This document shows positions 23,934 through 35,258 of a stretch of 64,000 nt of DNA, in pieces. This DNA comes from Sordaria brevicollis (taxonomy: Eukaryota > Ascomycota > Sordariomycetes > Sordariales > Sordariaceae), in contig JAUTDP010000011.1 of assembly GCA_033439795.1 (NCBI GenBank), positions 620,001 through 684,000 on the forward strand, written 5' to 3'. The first letter of the stretch is position 1. The number at the start of each line of letters is the position of its first letter. The notes under the pieces were generated by a model. It was not told the origin of the DNA. It did no database searches and saw only the letters and a program-made list of their open reading frames with translations. A program made the translations under genes and the position numbers.

Positions 23934-25756
23934 GGTTGCTGTGATGTGATGTGGTCGCAGGATGCTATGCTCTCTGCAATGTGAAGAGGGCGGCGTCTCT
24001 CGTTGAGTTGCTGGGATGTTTCTGGTATGGGATCTTCTCGCTTCTCGCTTATAACTTTTTTGGGCGGTGAAAGAACAAAAACAGTCGAAGAGTCGAGATA
24101 ACGGGCTACCTCGCAACGGGGATATCGAGCAGTTTATAAAAAAGGATGGACTGGAACCTCAAACACCAGACTGGGGCATTAAAAAGCAATAGTAGTATGT
24201 AGTGAAATAATGTAGGTATGGGGAAAAGGGGTCGTGGTTTGGTATTATAGGATCCGCGGACAGTGGAAGGGAAGTCGTGGTTTGCGTGGTTGAGAACGGA
24301 CGACTTTTTGGGCCTGGGCTTCAGGGGTTCCCAAGTTCCCGGGGGCGCGCGACAGCTGTCACTTTGCGCAGTGGTTCGGGGTTCCAGTTCGCGCTCCCTT
24401 CCACGGAATGCGCGTAAAAACGGTCAGCAGAGGGTGGCGTTATCCGAGTGTGCCGGTGGGTCCGCCAAGACGGCTTTGGGCTGAGAAATCGAACTCTTTT
24501 TTTCCAATTCTCAAGAACTCCTGATCGGCATTGTTCTCGCTGGATCTTGCCTCGATCTCGTCTGGATCTCTCTAAAAGTCTGAAACCACACGCATAACCC
24601 TGGACTTGACGGTAACCCTGATGATGGATGGCTTATCGCGTTATCGTATCCCACCTGTCGGACGAGAGCGGTGCCTGCCGATTGTCATTTCTTCCCCACC
24701 GGTCCCTTACGAAGCTCGGTGGACTTTTTGGCGGGGCAAGGTGGTGAGCAAAGTGGGCACAAGACATCGCAGTCAGGCAATGGCGGGACGGGACTTGTGC
24801 AATTCTCCGTCGTCGCCAATGTTTTTGTTCCTGTCGGAGGCTTTCCTTTCTGTTCAGTTGCTTCATGTGACAATGTTGGATGGGGCACAAAGTTGTATGA
24901 CAATGCAGATGGAATCGCATGGAGTTGTTCCGTTTGTACATGGGAAAGCAAGAAATCCAATGGGATTGCCATCGCAAAGTCATTTGGCTTCATAAAAAGT
25001 CAAAGTTTCAGATGAAGAGAAACATGATCTTTAACCATCAGTGAGCATTGAGTTTGTAGCATGTCGCGTGCTCGACTTTTTAGAAACTCCAAGATGGACG
25101 ACGACTGGATCGTCATGGATTTAGCTCCACCCCAAGAACTCTTGGAAACTGCGCCGCGACCGCAGCAACGGCTTTGAAGCGGCTTTGAAAGCTCGAAACA
25201 TGAAAAAGGCGGGAAAGAACCAAGAGCTTTGACTGCGTGGAAAAGCAACTCGATTCGTTCACAAGGAGAGCAGCTGCCTCGGATTGAGTGCTCAGTGCAA
25301 TTGATACATGGGAAGGAGCTCAAAATCTGACGTCAAGGGTTCTGCGTAGAGTGCTTGGCGCTCCTCATCGCCCATCAAGCTTTCAGCTCTCTTCGGTTCT
25401 CGTTGCCGTTCCTTCCCCATCCCACATCCTCTTAAAACCCTTCGTAATCTGCCCACTGGGTGTTCCTTCCAGCTTCAGCAGGACGCCAGTCTTACTCTGC
25501 CTCTCAGTTCCTCCAATTGAACCCCTCCAAAGGACGTCCGCGAGACACACCTTATTTGTGCAGGGAGATAGCAGGTAGCTGAGTCGGAGAGTCACGCGCA
25601 TCTTTTCTGCTCCCTCTACACATCTCTTTCGGCAAATGCTGGAAGACACTTTCATCTCTTACACCTGAAAATTGACCAAATACACTTTATCCATTTTCAC
25701 GCCCACATATACAAACGAAAACATCCCAAGTTACCACCCATCGAGTCGCACACACA
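23934..25756. other. Divergent promoter region, hydroxylase and het-c
   Basis: The two flanking genes are transcribed away from each other, so this 1.8 kb contains both promoters. The het-c side (25.4-25.75 kb) is pyrimidine-rich and ends in CACACAATGG. Open frames around 24.6-25.0 kb exist on both strands but overlap each other and resemble no protein. Confidence 0.5.
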
Positions 25757-28655
25757 ATGGCGGGTCTCAGGATAGGCTGGGGCAGTGTCTTGCTGGTCCT
25801 GGCTCTTGTCCTGGTTATTCATACAGACAAGGCCGCAGCTTTCGGCGCTGGCAACATTCCCTCCATCGCTCAGGTCGAGGGCCACAATTGGAGACACGGC
25901 GATATCGAAGACGTGCTCAAGACTCTGGCCTTCATTAACGGCAAGAAATGGACCTCCATGATGGTTTCGCGCACCTACTTTGGTAACTGGCTCAGAGACT
26001 ACTCCCAGGCCATCGATGTTGGCAGTTTGAAGGGAGTTAATGCGGCTACCATTCGTATTCTTGTAAGTCTTTGGTCCAATGTGTGCTGCGCCCACTTTTC
26101 ATCCCATCCACTAACTGTTGTCCCTAGGTTTGGGTTCTTTCCTTCCTGGCGCATGGATATGCCACCGAAGAGTTCGAGGTCACCGAGGAGCGTCTGGGCG
26201 TTTACAGGCCCGAGGAACACATCGACAACCCTCTTGGCTACGCTGACGGAAAGGATGCCCGCGAGTATGACCCGAGACTAAGAGGTCCGGTACACCCCGG
26301 AGAACTCGAGATCGACCTTGAGACCGGCATGAAAAACTACATCGCCAACGAACGAGCCGCTTTCGAACAAGGTTGGAAGACTACGAGTGCCGGCTATATC
26401 CGTTACAGTCTGTCACGATGCATCCACTACGGTCGTCTCTACACTAGTGGTTCTCATGGCAGAGGCAAGGAGTCTGACTTGTGCGAGGCCTTGAGATGCT
26501 TGGGTCAAGCCCTCCATACTCTCGAGGACTTTCCCGCCCATAGCAACTATTGCGAACTGGCCCTGATCGACATGGATGAGAGGCGAGGCCGCCGGAGCCC
26601 GGTCTTCCCTCACGTTGGCGAAGGTACCAAGAAGAGACTTCACAATGGCAAGGTGGTTTGGCCCCTAGTCACAGGCACTTTTGGAGGAGTCGACTTCTTG
26701 CACTCCGTTTTGGGCGAGGCCAACGATCACTTCACTCAGTCCGAGGTTGACGAGATGAACAGTGCCCTGCAGACCGCTGAACAATTGACCAAGAACTCCG
26801 GAGTTGGTTCGCGCGGAGGCGGCCTCAGTCTCTTTGGCTTGAACTTGGGTGGCTCCAGCAATGACGGAGATTTCATTTCTCTTGTTTCCAAGCTTCCCGG
26901 TGTCGGCGATGGCTATGCTAGCACAGCCCGCAGCCTGAAGGCTGCGTCTGAGGCCCAAGAAGAAGAAAACACCAGAGCCGCTGGCAATGTCAACGTTGTC
27001 CCTGGCATGAGCCCCAACTTTGACCCCGTCAAGACCGCTTCCAGGATCTACCCAATTCTCGAGTTTCGTGACAAGATTGTCAGGTCCATCAACAACATGA
27101 TCGAAAAGATTCCCGGCTTGGAGAGTCTTTTGGAGAAGATCACCGAGACTCTGACGGCTTTCATCCTTGGATTGCTAGCTCCTTTCCTGCGCCCCATCAT
27201 CAACCAGGTCTCCCAGGTGTTGAAGGAGGGTTCGTCTGGCCTCATTGCGACCAGCGCAAATCAGCAGCTCGAGCCGTGGAATAACCCTGAGTGTGACAAC
27301 CCTACCCACTCCATGCTCTCCAAGGATCATTTTACCAACATTCTCAACTCGTGCGCTGGTCGTGTCGCCGCTACCATTCTTCAATACGTTGTTCCGTAAG
27401 CCTCTCCGATTGTGCGACTTATGTTGTGTACTGTGCTAATTCATGCAACAGACGAGTCATTTACGCCTGGGAGAATCCTGGTGTGCCGACCGATGAGGTC
27501 ATCAACGACGTCCTCCAGGTTTTCCACCATCCTGCCAACTACGACGAGCGTAATATCGAAATTCGACGGCTTATGTACAACACAGTTGTGCAGTGGTCCG
27601 AGGAGACTCATTATGATTGGAGGGACCTCCTCTCTTCCCATAACGTCAAGGAAGGTCACAACCATGTTCTGAACGGCAAGCCCATGGACCGTGGCCCCGG
27701 TGGTGGCCATACCGGGTGCGGCGCCGATGGTGGTCACGGCAAGGTTGCGGGCTCCCTCTGGAGCAAGATTCAGAATCGCGAACTTGACACTTCCGGTGGT
27801 CCTGGTGGTGGAGGTGGAAGACCCTCTTCCTCTACTGGTCACAAGCACGGCTACTCCTCTAACTCTTCCTCCCATCATAATGTTCCCGCCGCCCATGGCG
27901 AGGCAGCCTCGTACTTTACTGGCGCCGATCTGCGCCCTACCTCCCCGCCGCCAGGTCGCCACTATGGTAGCCGGCCATCTTCCTCCGGTTATGGATCCTC
28001 CGCCCACGGTTCGGGCCGCCCCTCGCCCGCCCCTGCATCCTTTGGCTACCACCATGGCGGCCATCAGGCTTATGAGGGCAGCAGCAACTATCCTTCGCAG
28101 CCGTCATACAGTGGCTCTTCTGGCCCATCATACGGCGGATCTTCGCAGCCCAGCTATGGTTCCCAGCCTTCTTACCCTCCTCAGCCCTCTTATGGATCTC
28201 AACCCTCCTACGGCAGTCATCCCTCCCAGCCATCATATGGCTCTCAACCACCATATGGCTCCTACGGCGGTGGACGTCCACCCTCTCCTCCTCGTCCCTC
28301 CGGCTATGGCGGCGGATACGCTGGTTATTCGGCTCCTCCCAGCCACGGTGGCTACGGCGGCGCCCCATCAGGTGGTGCTCCCTATCCCCATGGCGGTCCA
28401 GTAGGTGGCGGCAGCGCTCCTTACCCGCATGGTGGAAGGTCCGATGCGTACGAGAGAAACTATGACCAGCATTATGACAGAGATGATAGACGCGGTGGCA
28501 GAAGAAGGAGAGGAAGCCATGGAAGTAGGAGTAGTAGTGAGGAGCGCGGTGGAGGTTATCCCGGTCAAGGGTCTAGGGGAAGTCGTCATCATGGTGGTGG
28601 CTATGGTGGTGGATACGGAGGAGGTTACGGTAGGGAAGAGCACCGGAGATATTGA
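25757..28655 (+). CDS. het-c: Heterokaryon incompatibility protein HET-C
   Basis: Exons 25757-26062, 26128-27395 and 27452-28655 give 925 aa. A cleavable signal peptide (hydrophobic VLLVLALVLVI, residues 11-21) precedes the Het-C domain that fills exons 1-2, with conserved sequence HNWRHGDIEDVL and LGQALHTLEDFPAHSNYCEL. The family contains a predicted phospholipase/zinc-binding-like fold; the histidines in that segment fit. In Neurospora, a polymorphic segment of this protein (here approximately residues 225-330, beginning near EANDHFTQSE) carries allele-defining insertions and deletions that determine vegetative incompatibility; I cannot assign the allele class by eye. The C-terminal 240 residues are Gly/Ser/Pro/Tyr-rich with SQPSYG-like repeats. 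Both introns (65 and 56 nt) have standard signals. The gene beside it encodes a HET-domain protein, the known genetic partner arrangement. Confidence 0.95.
28110..28290 (+). repeat. SQPSYG-type coding repeats in the HET-C tail
   Basis: About nine degenerate units encoding Ser-Gln-Pro-Ser-Tyr-Gly or close variants lie in the Gly/Pro/Tyr-rich C-terminal tail. Third-position differences between units show they are not a recent expansion. Confidence 0.7.
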
Positions 28656-29245
28656 GTGGTTTTGCAGGGGGAAGAGAGCTGGCGGTGCGTTAATGTGGTT
28701 CGAAAAGAGAATGGTGCGATGGTTTTGGATAATGAATGATCATGAGGTTCCTTGAGTATACGTGGTCCGCGGTGTGGTGGGTATTTGATGTTTTCTTTTT
28801 GGTGAGATACCATTCCCTTCCGTTCAATATATTTATCTTATAGCCTTATGGATATGCTATGACCCACTTGATGCAGTATACCGTGACGAGAAACTCCAAA
28901 TGATGATACCGAATTACTAGTGTCTACCGAGCCTACATTCATTTTCATCGTAGATCAATGAAACCAGAGCAGGTCGCCAATACCCCCTCAAGCCTCATTT
29001 TCGAGCAGGATGCCGTTGATCAGCAGCAGACATCTTGGTTCCGAGAGAGTTTATGACGACGAGCGACAGCCGTACAATTCCACCTCAAGCGCGCTTCAAG
29101 AGCCTGAGTGTCTGACACCGTAGCACCGGCGCTTAAGAATGTAACATCATTGGCCTCCTTTCCCCCTTACCCTGCCTTGCGAACGTCAATCCAACCAGTT
29201 ATCCATCCATATCATCTCGAAGCAAGAAGACACTCTCTCTTCAAC
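28656..29245. other. Intergenic region between het-c and the adjacent HET gene
   Basis: This holds the het-c 3' region and the promoter of the + strand HET-domain gene. Its ATG at 29246 (tcaacATGtct) is preceded by an open frame without earlier ATG codons. No repeat or RNA gene seen. Confidence 0.5.
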
Positions 29246-32179
29246 ATGTCTTCCTCTACACTCCTCCCACTTCCTTCAGACTACCTTTGCCCAACTGGTT
29301 CATCAACTCGGAAAAAAAGGATGCCACCAACCCTTTGCCAATTCTGCTCCCTAGTGCCTCACTGGCTCACCTCCCTCTCTTGGGACCCGAAAGGGGCTCA
29401 GTCGCAGTTTAATTATTCGTATAGTGACCCGACGATTACGTTGGGGAGTTGGAGGTGGATGGTGGCGCAGGCTGCGGTCATCACAGCAGCAGCTTCGGCA
29501 GAAGAGAAGGAGTGGTGTGGAAGTGGGAACGGGAAGGGTTTTGGAGGGGGAGGGGATGGAGGAGGAGAGGGAGGAGGAGGAGAGGGGTTTGGAGTTGGAG
29601 GACTAGTTGGAGGTGATGGCCATGAAGACGGGGGGAGAGGAGGTGATTGCACAGGCAAAAGAGGGACCAGAGAAACATGGGATACACAAGAACAAGGAAA
29701 AAGAAAAGGCTGCCACCTCTGCCTCCAAATCACAAGATTCACCAACCGCCCCTCCAACCGCTCCCAATACGGGCAATACGCCGTAAGACCTTACTACCTG
29801 CCGCCGGTGATGGATCCGAGATATGACGAGCGGTACTTGGATGTACCGCTTGTTTTTGGGAGGGTGGGGAGGAGGGTCAAGAGATATGGAAGCCGGAGTG
29901 GGAGGGATAAGAATGATGAAGATGAAGAGGGTTATGGATGGGAGTGGACGATGGGTTATTTGAGTAATAAGGAGTTGTTTGTGGGGGAGGTTGTGGTTGT
30001 TCCTGAGTATTGGCGTGAGTACCTTTTCTGTCTTCATTCCTCCATCATTTTTGTGAGAGTTGTTTGTGGAGACTGGGTCATTCTAGTAACGGAGGAGAGT
30101 CAGTTAGTTGGGAAAATAGTTACTGATGTTGAGGTATTGTGAAATGTAGGCCCAAAGTTCTCATCACCAATGGGATACCTCGACCAAACCCCCGAAACCA
30201 ACATCGCCCTCCTAAAAGACTGGTTGCACAACTGCCGACAAAACCATACCAAGTGCCGCGAGATCAAAAAGACCATGGAGTCTCCAGGAACCGAATTTTT
30301 ACCAACCAGACTGATCGACGTCCAAGCCTTTGGCCCATCCTCCTCCTCCCATCTTAGTCACGACGTCCGCCTCGTCTCCCTTCATCCAACACCACCACAT
30401 CCAAGCTCGTCTACAGATCCCAAATTCCCACCACCCTACCTAACCCTCTCCCACTGCTGGGGCCCCCCCTCCAAACGTCCACCAACAACAACAACAAAAT
30501 CCAACCTCCCCCAACGCCTATCTCGCATCCCCTTCTCAGATCTACCGCAAACCTTTCGCGACGCCATCGAAGTTACTAGGAAACTAGGTTATCGCTACCT
30601 CTGGATCGATTCCCTCTGTATCATCCAAGACGACGAACAAGATTGGGCTTACGAAGCCGGGCTTATGGCTAGCGTTTACTCACATGCGGTTTGTACGTTG
30701 AGTGCGTTGAGTGCGGGGGATAGTAGTGCGGGTTTTGGATTAGAAAAAGTGGTGTTGGGTGAGGATAGGTCTTACTTGGACTTGTCAATCTCGTATGGCA
30801 TAGATACCTCTAAGCATGATGCGGTGCGGCGGGATTCTGGGTTTTATGGTGTCGGTACTAGGGGCAACGAAAGCTGCGGCGTGGAGGGAAAAGAAGGGTT
30901 GAGCTTTCCCAGGTTCCGGATGTTTTACTCCCTGGATAGCTGGGATGTGGTCTACAATGGGAAGATTCAGATTGGACTTTGTAACGATGTCTCACCGTTG
31001 CGGTCACGGGCGTGGACGCTACAGGAGCGGGAGCTTTCGAGGAGGGTTATTCACTTTGCTAAGCATCAGGTGTTGTGGGAGTGTGCGGAGCTAAAAGCTA
31101 CTGCGCAGAGGCCGTGGCATCATCATGGTGGTTACGATCCTGTGGTGCGGGACCCGGAAGAGGAGTGGTGGGGGGAGGAGTGGAAGATGATAAGGAGGGA
31201 GGTGGAAGATGGGCTGCTGTGTCTTCCCCAGGATCAAGTTACCTCTAACCATCATGACGGGAACCATTCGGTACAAAACGTCAATACCCCTACTTCTACC
31301 CCTACCTCCTCCTTGGAATCCCTCCTCTCAACATACAAAAGCGAATCTTCCTGGTGGTCCCTAATCCACGACTACAGCCAACGCCAACTAACCAAACCCA
31401 CCGACAAGTTGGCCGCCTTATCCGGCATCGCCCAATTCTATCAACATACTCACTTCCCTCATGCTCAATACGTAGCCGGGCTATGGAGTTCCAGTCTCAA
31501 CGAAGACTTACTCTGGGAAGTAGCCGACAGCGCCAAAATCAACGCTAGACGACCAGACCCAAGAAAAAAAGGAGGGTATGTAGCGCCAAGCTGGTCGTGG
31601 GCATCTGTTATGGGGAGGGTGGTGTTTGAGCCGATGAATCCCGTTAGGAGGGTTAGGAAGCTGATGGGAAGAAGTCAGGATTCCCAAGATGGTGGATGCG
31701 AGGATTGGATAGTAGAGGCTATAAACCTGCACCCGAAATACCTCGACCCATACGGCGCGCTCTTACCTGATAGCAACCTCATCATATCCAACGCCCGTCT
31801 CGTCGCCGTAACACTGTTCACCGAGACCATCAAGGAGCCAGACCCAGAGCATATAACGGATTACATATACCACTATGGCGGACTCGAGATAGACGTTCGG
31901 TGGGTAGCTAACCACAGCCTTGACGTAAAGGGCGAGACAGAATCAAAAACTCAGCTATGGTGTTGGGGGATGGTTAGCGAAAGCTTAGGTTTCGGGAAGA
32001 AGAAACAAGTGGTTAGGGGGCTGCTTCTTAGGAAGGAGAGGGATGCCACTGGTGATTTTGGCTTTAGTGATCAGGAGGAGGAGGAGGGTCTTGGTGTCTA
32101 TAGCCGGGTTGGAACATTCTTTGATATGAAGGTGGAGTTGTTTTATGGTGTTGAGCCGAGGCGGATTAAACTGATTTAG
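29246..32179 (+). CDS. pin-c: HET-domain protein next to het-c (pin-c candidate)
   Basis: Exons 29246-30014 and 30150-32179 (135-nt intron) give 932 aa. The HET domain is complete in exon 2: LSHCWG at about 356-361, LWIDSLCIIQDD at 407-418 and RAWTLQE at 543-549. Such domains trigger programmed cell death when non-self partners meet. Upstream lies a cysteine-pair module, C31-x2-C34 and C156-x2-C159, interrupted by a Gly/Glu-rich insertion of about 80 residues (76-155) absent from the two paralogues. The C-terminus VGTFFDMKVELFYGVEPRRIKLI matches theirs. The gene lies about 590 bp from het-c in the same orientation, which fits the tightly linked, polymorphic pin-c locus known from N. crassa genetics; the name is inferred from position and domain, and the convergent paralogue at 32669 is the alternative candidate. 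A second ATG at 29321 aligns with the start of that paralogue. Confidence 0.85.
29520..29650 (+). repeat. G-rich low-complexity tract encoding Gly/Glu-rich insertion
   Basis: Runs of GGGGG, GGGG and repeated GGA triplets encode a Gly-rich stretch between the two CxxC pairs of the HET protein. The G-runs on one strand could form a quadruplex. The related HET genes have only about 35-40 residues between the same cysteine pairs. Confidence 0.75.
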
Positions 32180-32668
32180 TACGGCATCAGGATGATAGCC
32201 AAAAACGAGACACACATTCTAGGTAGAACTTACGAACTCAAAACTCAACATAAGAGGTACAGCGAAAATGGTACCCGAGAAACGTAGTACTTCTGCTTCA
32301 AAGATCAGACGTGCCCATGTCTGAGCAGGTTATATACATTACGGCAAAGTCTGGGAGTGAAAGGGGCGATGAAAGCCCAGGGGGTTAAGATGACATAGCA
32401 TGTAACAACCGAGATCGAAAAGCCTGGTTGAAGGAGACACCCATCGGTTGGAACAAAGTGGACAGAGAGAATGGGAAGAACTCGGGGTATGATGACGCGT
32501 AGTGGTTCCTTTGAAACAGACCAACCCATATCCTCATTAGTATATGCTTCGAGGGGCCGGGCAAGCCAAAGGAAATAGTATCATAACTGCCACAGTGATC
32601 AAGATTAAATACATGAAATCCAGTCAAACTCATCATTATTCCCCCCTTCATACCACTACCCAACCGCT
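32180..32668. other. Short convergent gap between two HET genes
   Basis: The stop codons of the two HET-domain genes face each other across 489 bp. Nothing coding is seen; it must hold both terminators, and the transcripts may overlap. Confidence 0.55.
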
Positions 32669-34870
32669 TCACTTCAACATAACCCTCCTCGGTTCTACCC
32701 CTTCAAAACATTCCACCCCCATAAAAGAAAAATACCCCACCCTGCGATATACGGAGGAGGTAAAGGTAGTAACCCCCTGGGGCCCCGGCTGCTCTTCACT
32801 CATCTGAATCTCTTCCTCGACAAGTAGTAATCCCATCATGTCGAGATCTCCTCCATATTTATCCTCATAGCCGACCCCCAAGCACATCAACAGACCACCA
32901 CCACCACCACACGCCTCAGGACCACCACTAACATCAGGCTTCGCAGACCCGACATACACCCCTTTTTTGTATAGGTTCATGAACCCGGTTTCTTTAACCG
33001 ACGGTTGGGTGATAGAATCGACTTCCACCATGCGCGCCCCGCTTAGGACCAGAGTTGCGTCGTTCAGGGCGCCATAGGGGTCATCATATTTGAGCGAGAC
33101 CTTTACCTCCTCCACTCTTAATTCGTTCCTCACCTGGTCCGCTAGGGACAGGTGGAGGCTTCTTCTCTCTTTTTGTCTCTGTCTCTGTCCCTGCCCCTGG
33201 CCCTGGCCCTCTTCGGAGGTAAGCCGCGCTGTGGCTCTCTTGAAGCGATCAGCGAGGGGTACCTTGACGTACTTGACACGACCCTTAACAGAGGCCCACG
33301 ACCAACTTGGCGCTACATACTGTTCAGGACGACTGCTTTCGTTGTCAATCACGTACCACAAAAGTCCCTCGGGTAGATGACAGCTCCACAATCCTGCTCC
33401 GTACTTCACTCCTCCGTTGGGGAAGTATTCCTCTTGATGAGCGCGCGCGACTCCGGAGAGGGCAATCAACCGGTCGGTTTCCTGTGTTAACAGTCTCCCG
33501 CTATAGTCCTCTATCAATCGCCACCAATGTTGCTCACTCTTGTGCTGTAACAGCATTGCATTAGCTGATTCAGGTCGAGTGTTTTGATGCCGATGCCACT
33601 CATCCTCTAGTTGTTTATCATGCCAGTAGGGTTGCTCCTGCCGGTGTCGTTCAATATCTTCCCACGGCACCTGCGCCGTCCCCTTCATCTCCTTACATTC
33701 CCAAAGTAGACCCTCTTTACTGAAATGCACCGTCCTCCTCGAAAGTTCCCTCTCCTGTAATACCCACGCGCGAAACCGAAGAGGACTGAATCCGTAAACA
33801 TTCCCGCTATAGTCACCCTTGTAGGACCATGACCAAAGGTTTGGCGTGTCCGCAAAAATACGATACCGATGGCCAATGGTGGAAATATCAAAGAACGGAC
33901 GCTCGTCACTTTGTACATTGAACACCTGCAACCCCTCACTCCCATCCATAGAGCTGAGTGATGCCAAGGTGCAATACGCATATGAGAAGACTTTGCTCAT
34001 TAAGCTAGCTTCCCTAGCCCAGTCTTCCTTGCAGTCTTGGATAATACAGAGGGAATCAATCCAGAGATATCGAATGCCTAGACGGCGGGTTGTCTCGACG
34101 GCGTCGCGAAAGGTTTGTGGCAGGGAGAGGAAAGAAATTCGGGTTAGGTGGCCAGAAAGGTTTGTCGTTGTGGTAGTGACGGGACGCTTGGAGGGGGGGC
34201 CCCAACAGTGGGAGAGTGTTATATAGGATGGGAGGTCATGGCCGAGCGAGCGCGGATCGAGGGAAACTAATCTGAGATCGTTTCCGAGGTAGGGGGGTTG
34301 ACCGGGTTTATAGGCTTCAACATCTAGTAATCTAGTGGGTAGGAAGTCGTCTGAGGGGTTCTGGCATTGTGTATGGTTTCGTTGGCAGTGGTCCAACCAG
34401 TCTTTTATCAACAGAATATTGCATTCTAGATTATTTTCGTTGTATCCCATCGGGGGTAAGAACCGAGAGCCTACATGAAAGTGAGTGCTGTGAACAAGAA
34501 CTAGGGAACGTCACTTACACCAGTCAAAAGGAGCCGTGCAAACAGACCCCCGGACTTTCACGTCTGGCCCGCAAGTTGCATAGTAGTTGTAAACATTACT
34601 ACCATAAACACTCCGGTAATGTTTCTCCCGCGAGAGCGTAAACGGCGTGTTCACTAAACTGTCCTCAATTCTGAAACGGTCGGCTGAATCCAACGTTTTG
34701 GCAATCATCTGGCACAAGTCGCATTCATGTCTATCTGCTACAGCTTGCATGTCTTTCCATGGTCGCAGGGTGATGGTAGGGTCGTTCCGGGTGGATGTAC
34801 TGGTATCCCAAGACAGGGAGTCGAGCCAGACTGGAACTTTGGAGCAGACGTCGCAAAGTTTGGGTGCCAT
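32669..34870 (-). CDS. HET-domain protein, convergent paralogue beside the het-c block
   Basis: Exons on the - strand are 34870-34519 and 34470-32669 (48-nt intron), giving 717 aa. It has the same layout as the gene at 29246: N-terminal C6-x2-C9 and C50-x2-C53 pairs, a phase-1 intron directly after a Trp codon, then the HET domain with LSHCWG (203-208), LWIDSLCIIQD (253-263) and RAWVLQERELSRR. A middle block reads YVAPSWSWASVKGRVKY, and the end is FEGVEPRRVMLK. A QGQGQGQRQRQKERR low-complexity linker is encoded near 33160-33215. It has neither the Gly-rich insertion nor the long N-terminus of its neighbour. By family it should act as a cell-death effector in allorecognition. Sequence divergence from the neighbour is substantial, so this is not a recent duplicate. 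Confidence 0.9.
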
Positions 34871-35168
34871 CTAGAAGAAGGCGCATTGCGCGGTTGCAGT
34901 GTGAGAATTGAGCAAAGTGGAAGAGAGAGGAAGTTCAGATTGTCATGAACGTGAAAGAGTATGGAGAGACCAGGTTGAACTTGGGCAGGCTTCCACGACA
35001 TTTATCCGGTATGTAGGACAGACGGACGCCCAACGAGGAGGGCACCAATGACAGCATGACCGAGGGGCTGGAGTTCAGGTAACGTAAAAAAACATCAAAA
35101 CGAATATGAGGCTCAGATATAAATGCTGAGCATAAGAGAAACAAGGAGAAAAAGGAAGCAAAAGATCA
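34871..35168. other. Leader of the - strand HET gene and tRNA 3' flank
   Basis: This contains the promoter of the - strand HET gene. Just below 35169 the sequence read on the - strand is T-rich (TCTTTTGCTTCCTTTTTC), a suitable RNA polymerase III terminator for the tRNA gene. No coding sequence seen. Confidence 0.5.
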
Positions 35169-35258
35169 GGTCCTACCCGGAATCGAACCGGGGTTGCCGG
35201 AATGTTTCTGAAGAGAAGATATCAGAATCCGGAGTGATAACCGCTACACTATAGAACC
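35169..35258 (-). tRNA. tRNA-Gln(CTG) with 19-nt intron
   Basis: On the - strand the cloverleaf closes fully: acceptor GGTTCTA pairs with TAGGACC, D arm GTGTAGCGGTTATCAC, anticodon stem CCGGA/TCCGG around loop TTCTGA-T with anticodon CTG, T arm CCCGG-TTCGATT-CCGGG. A 19-nt intron (35203-35221) sits at the canonical position between bases 37 and 38. B-box GGTTCGATTCC is perfect. A T-run follows the 3' end. Confidence 0.95.
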
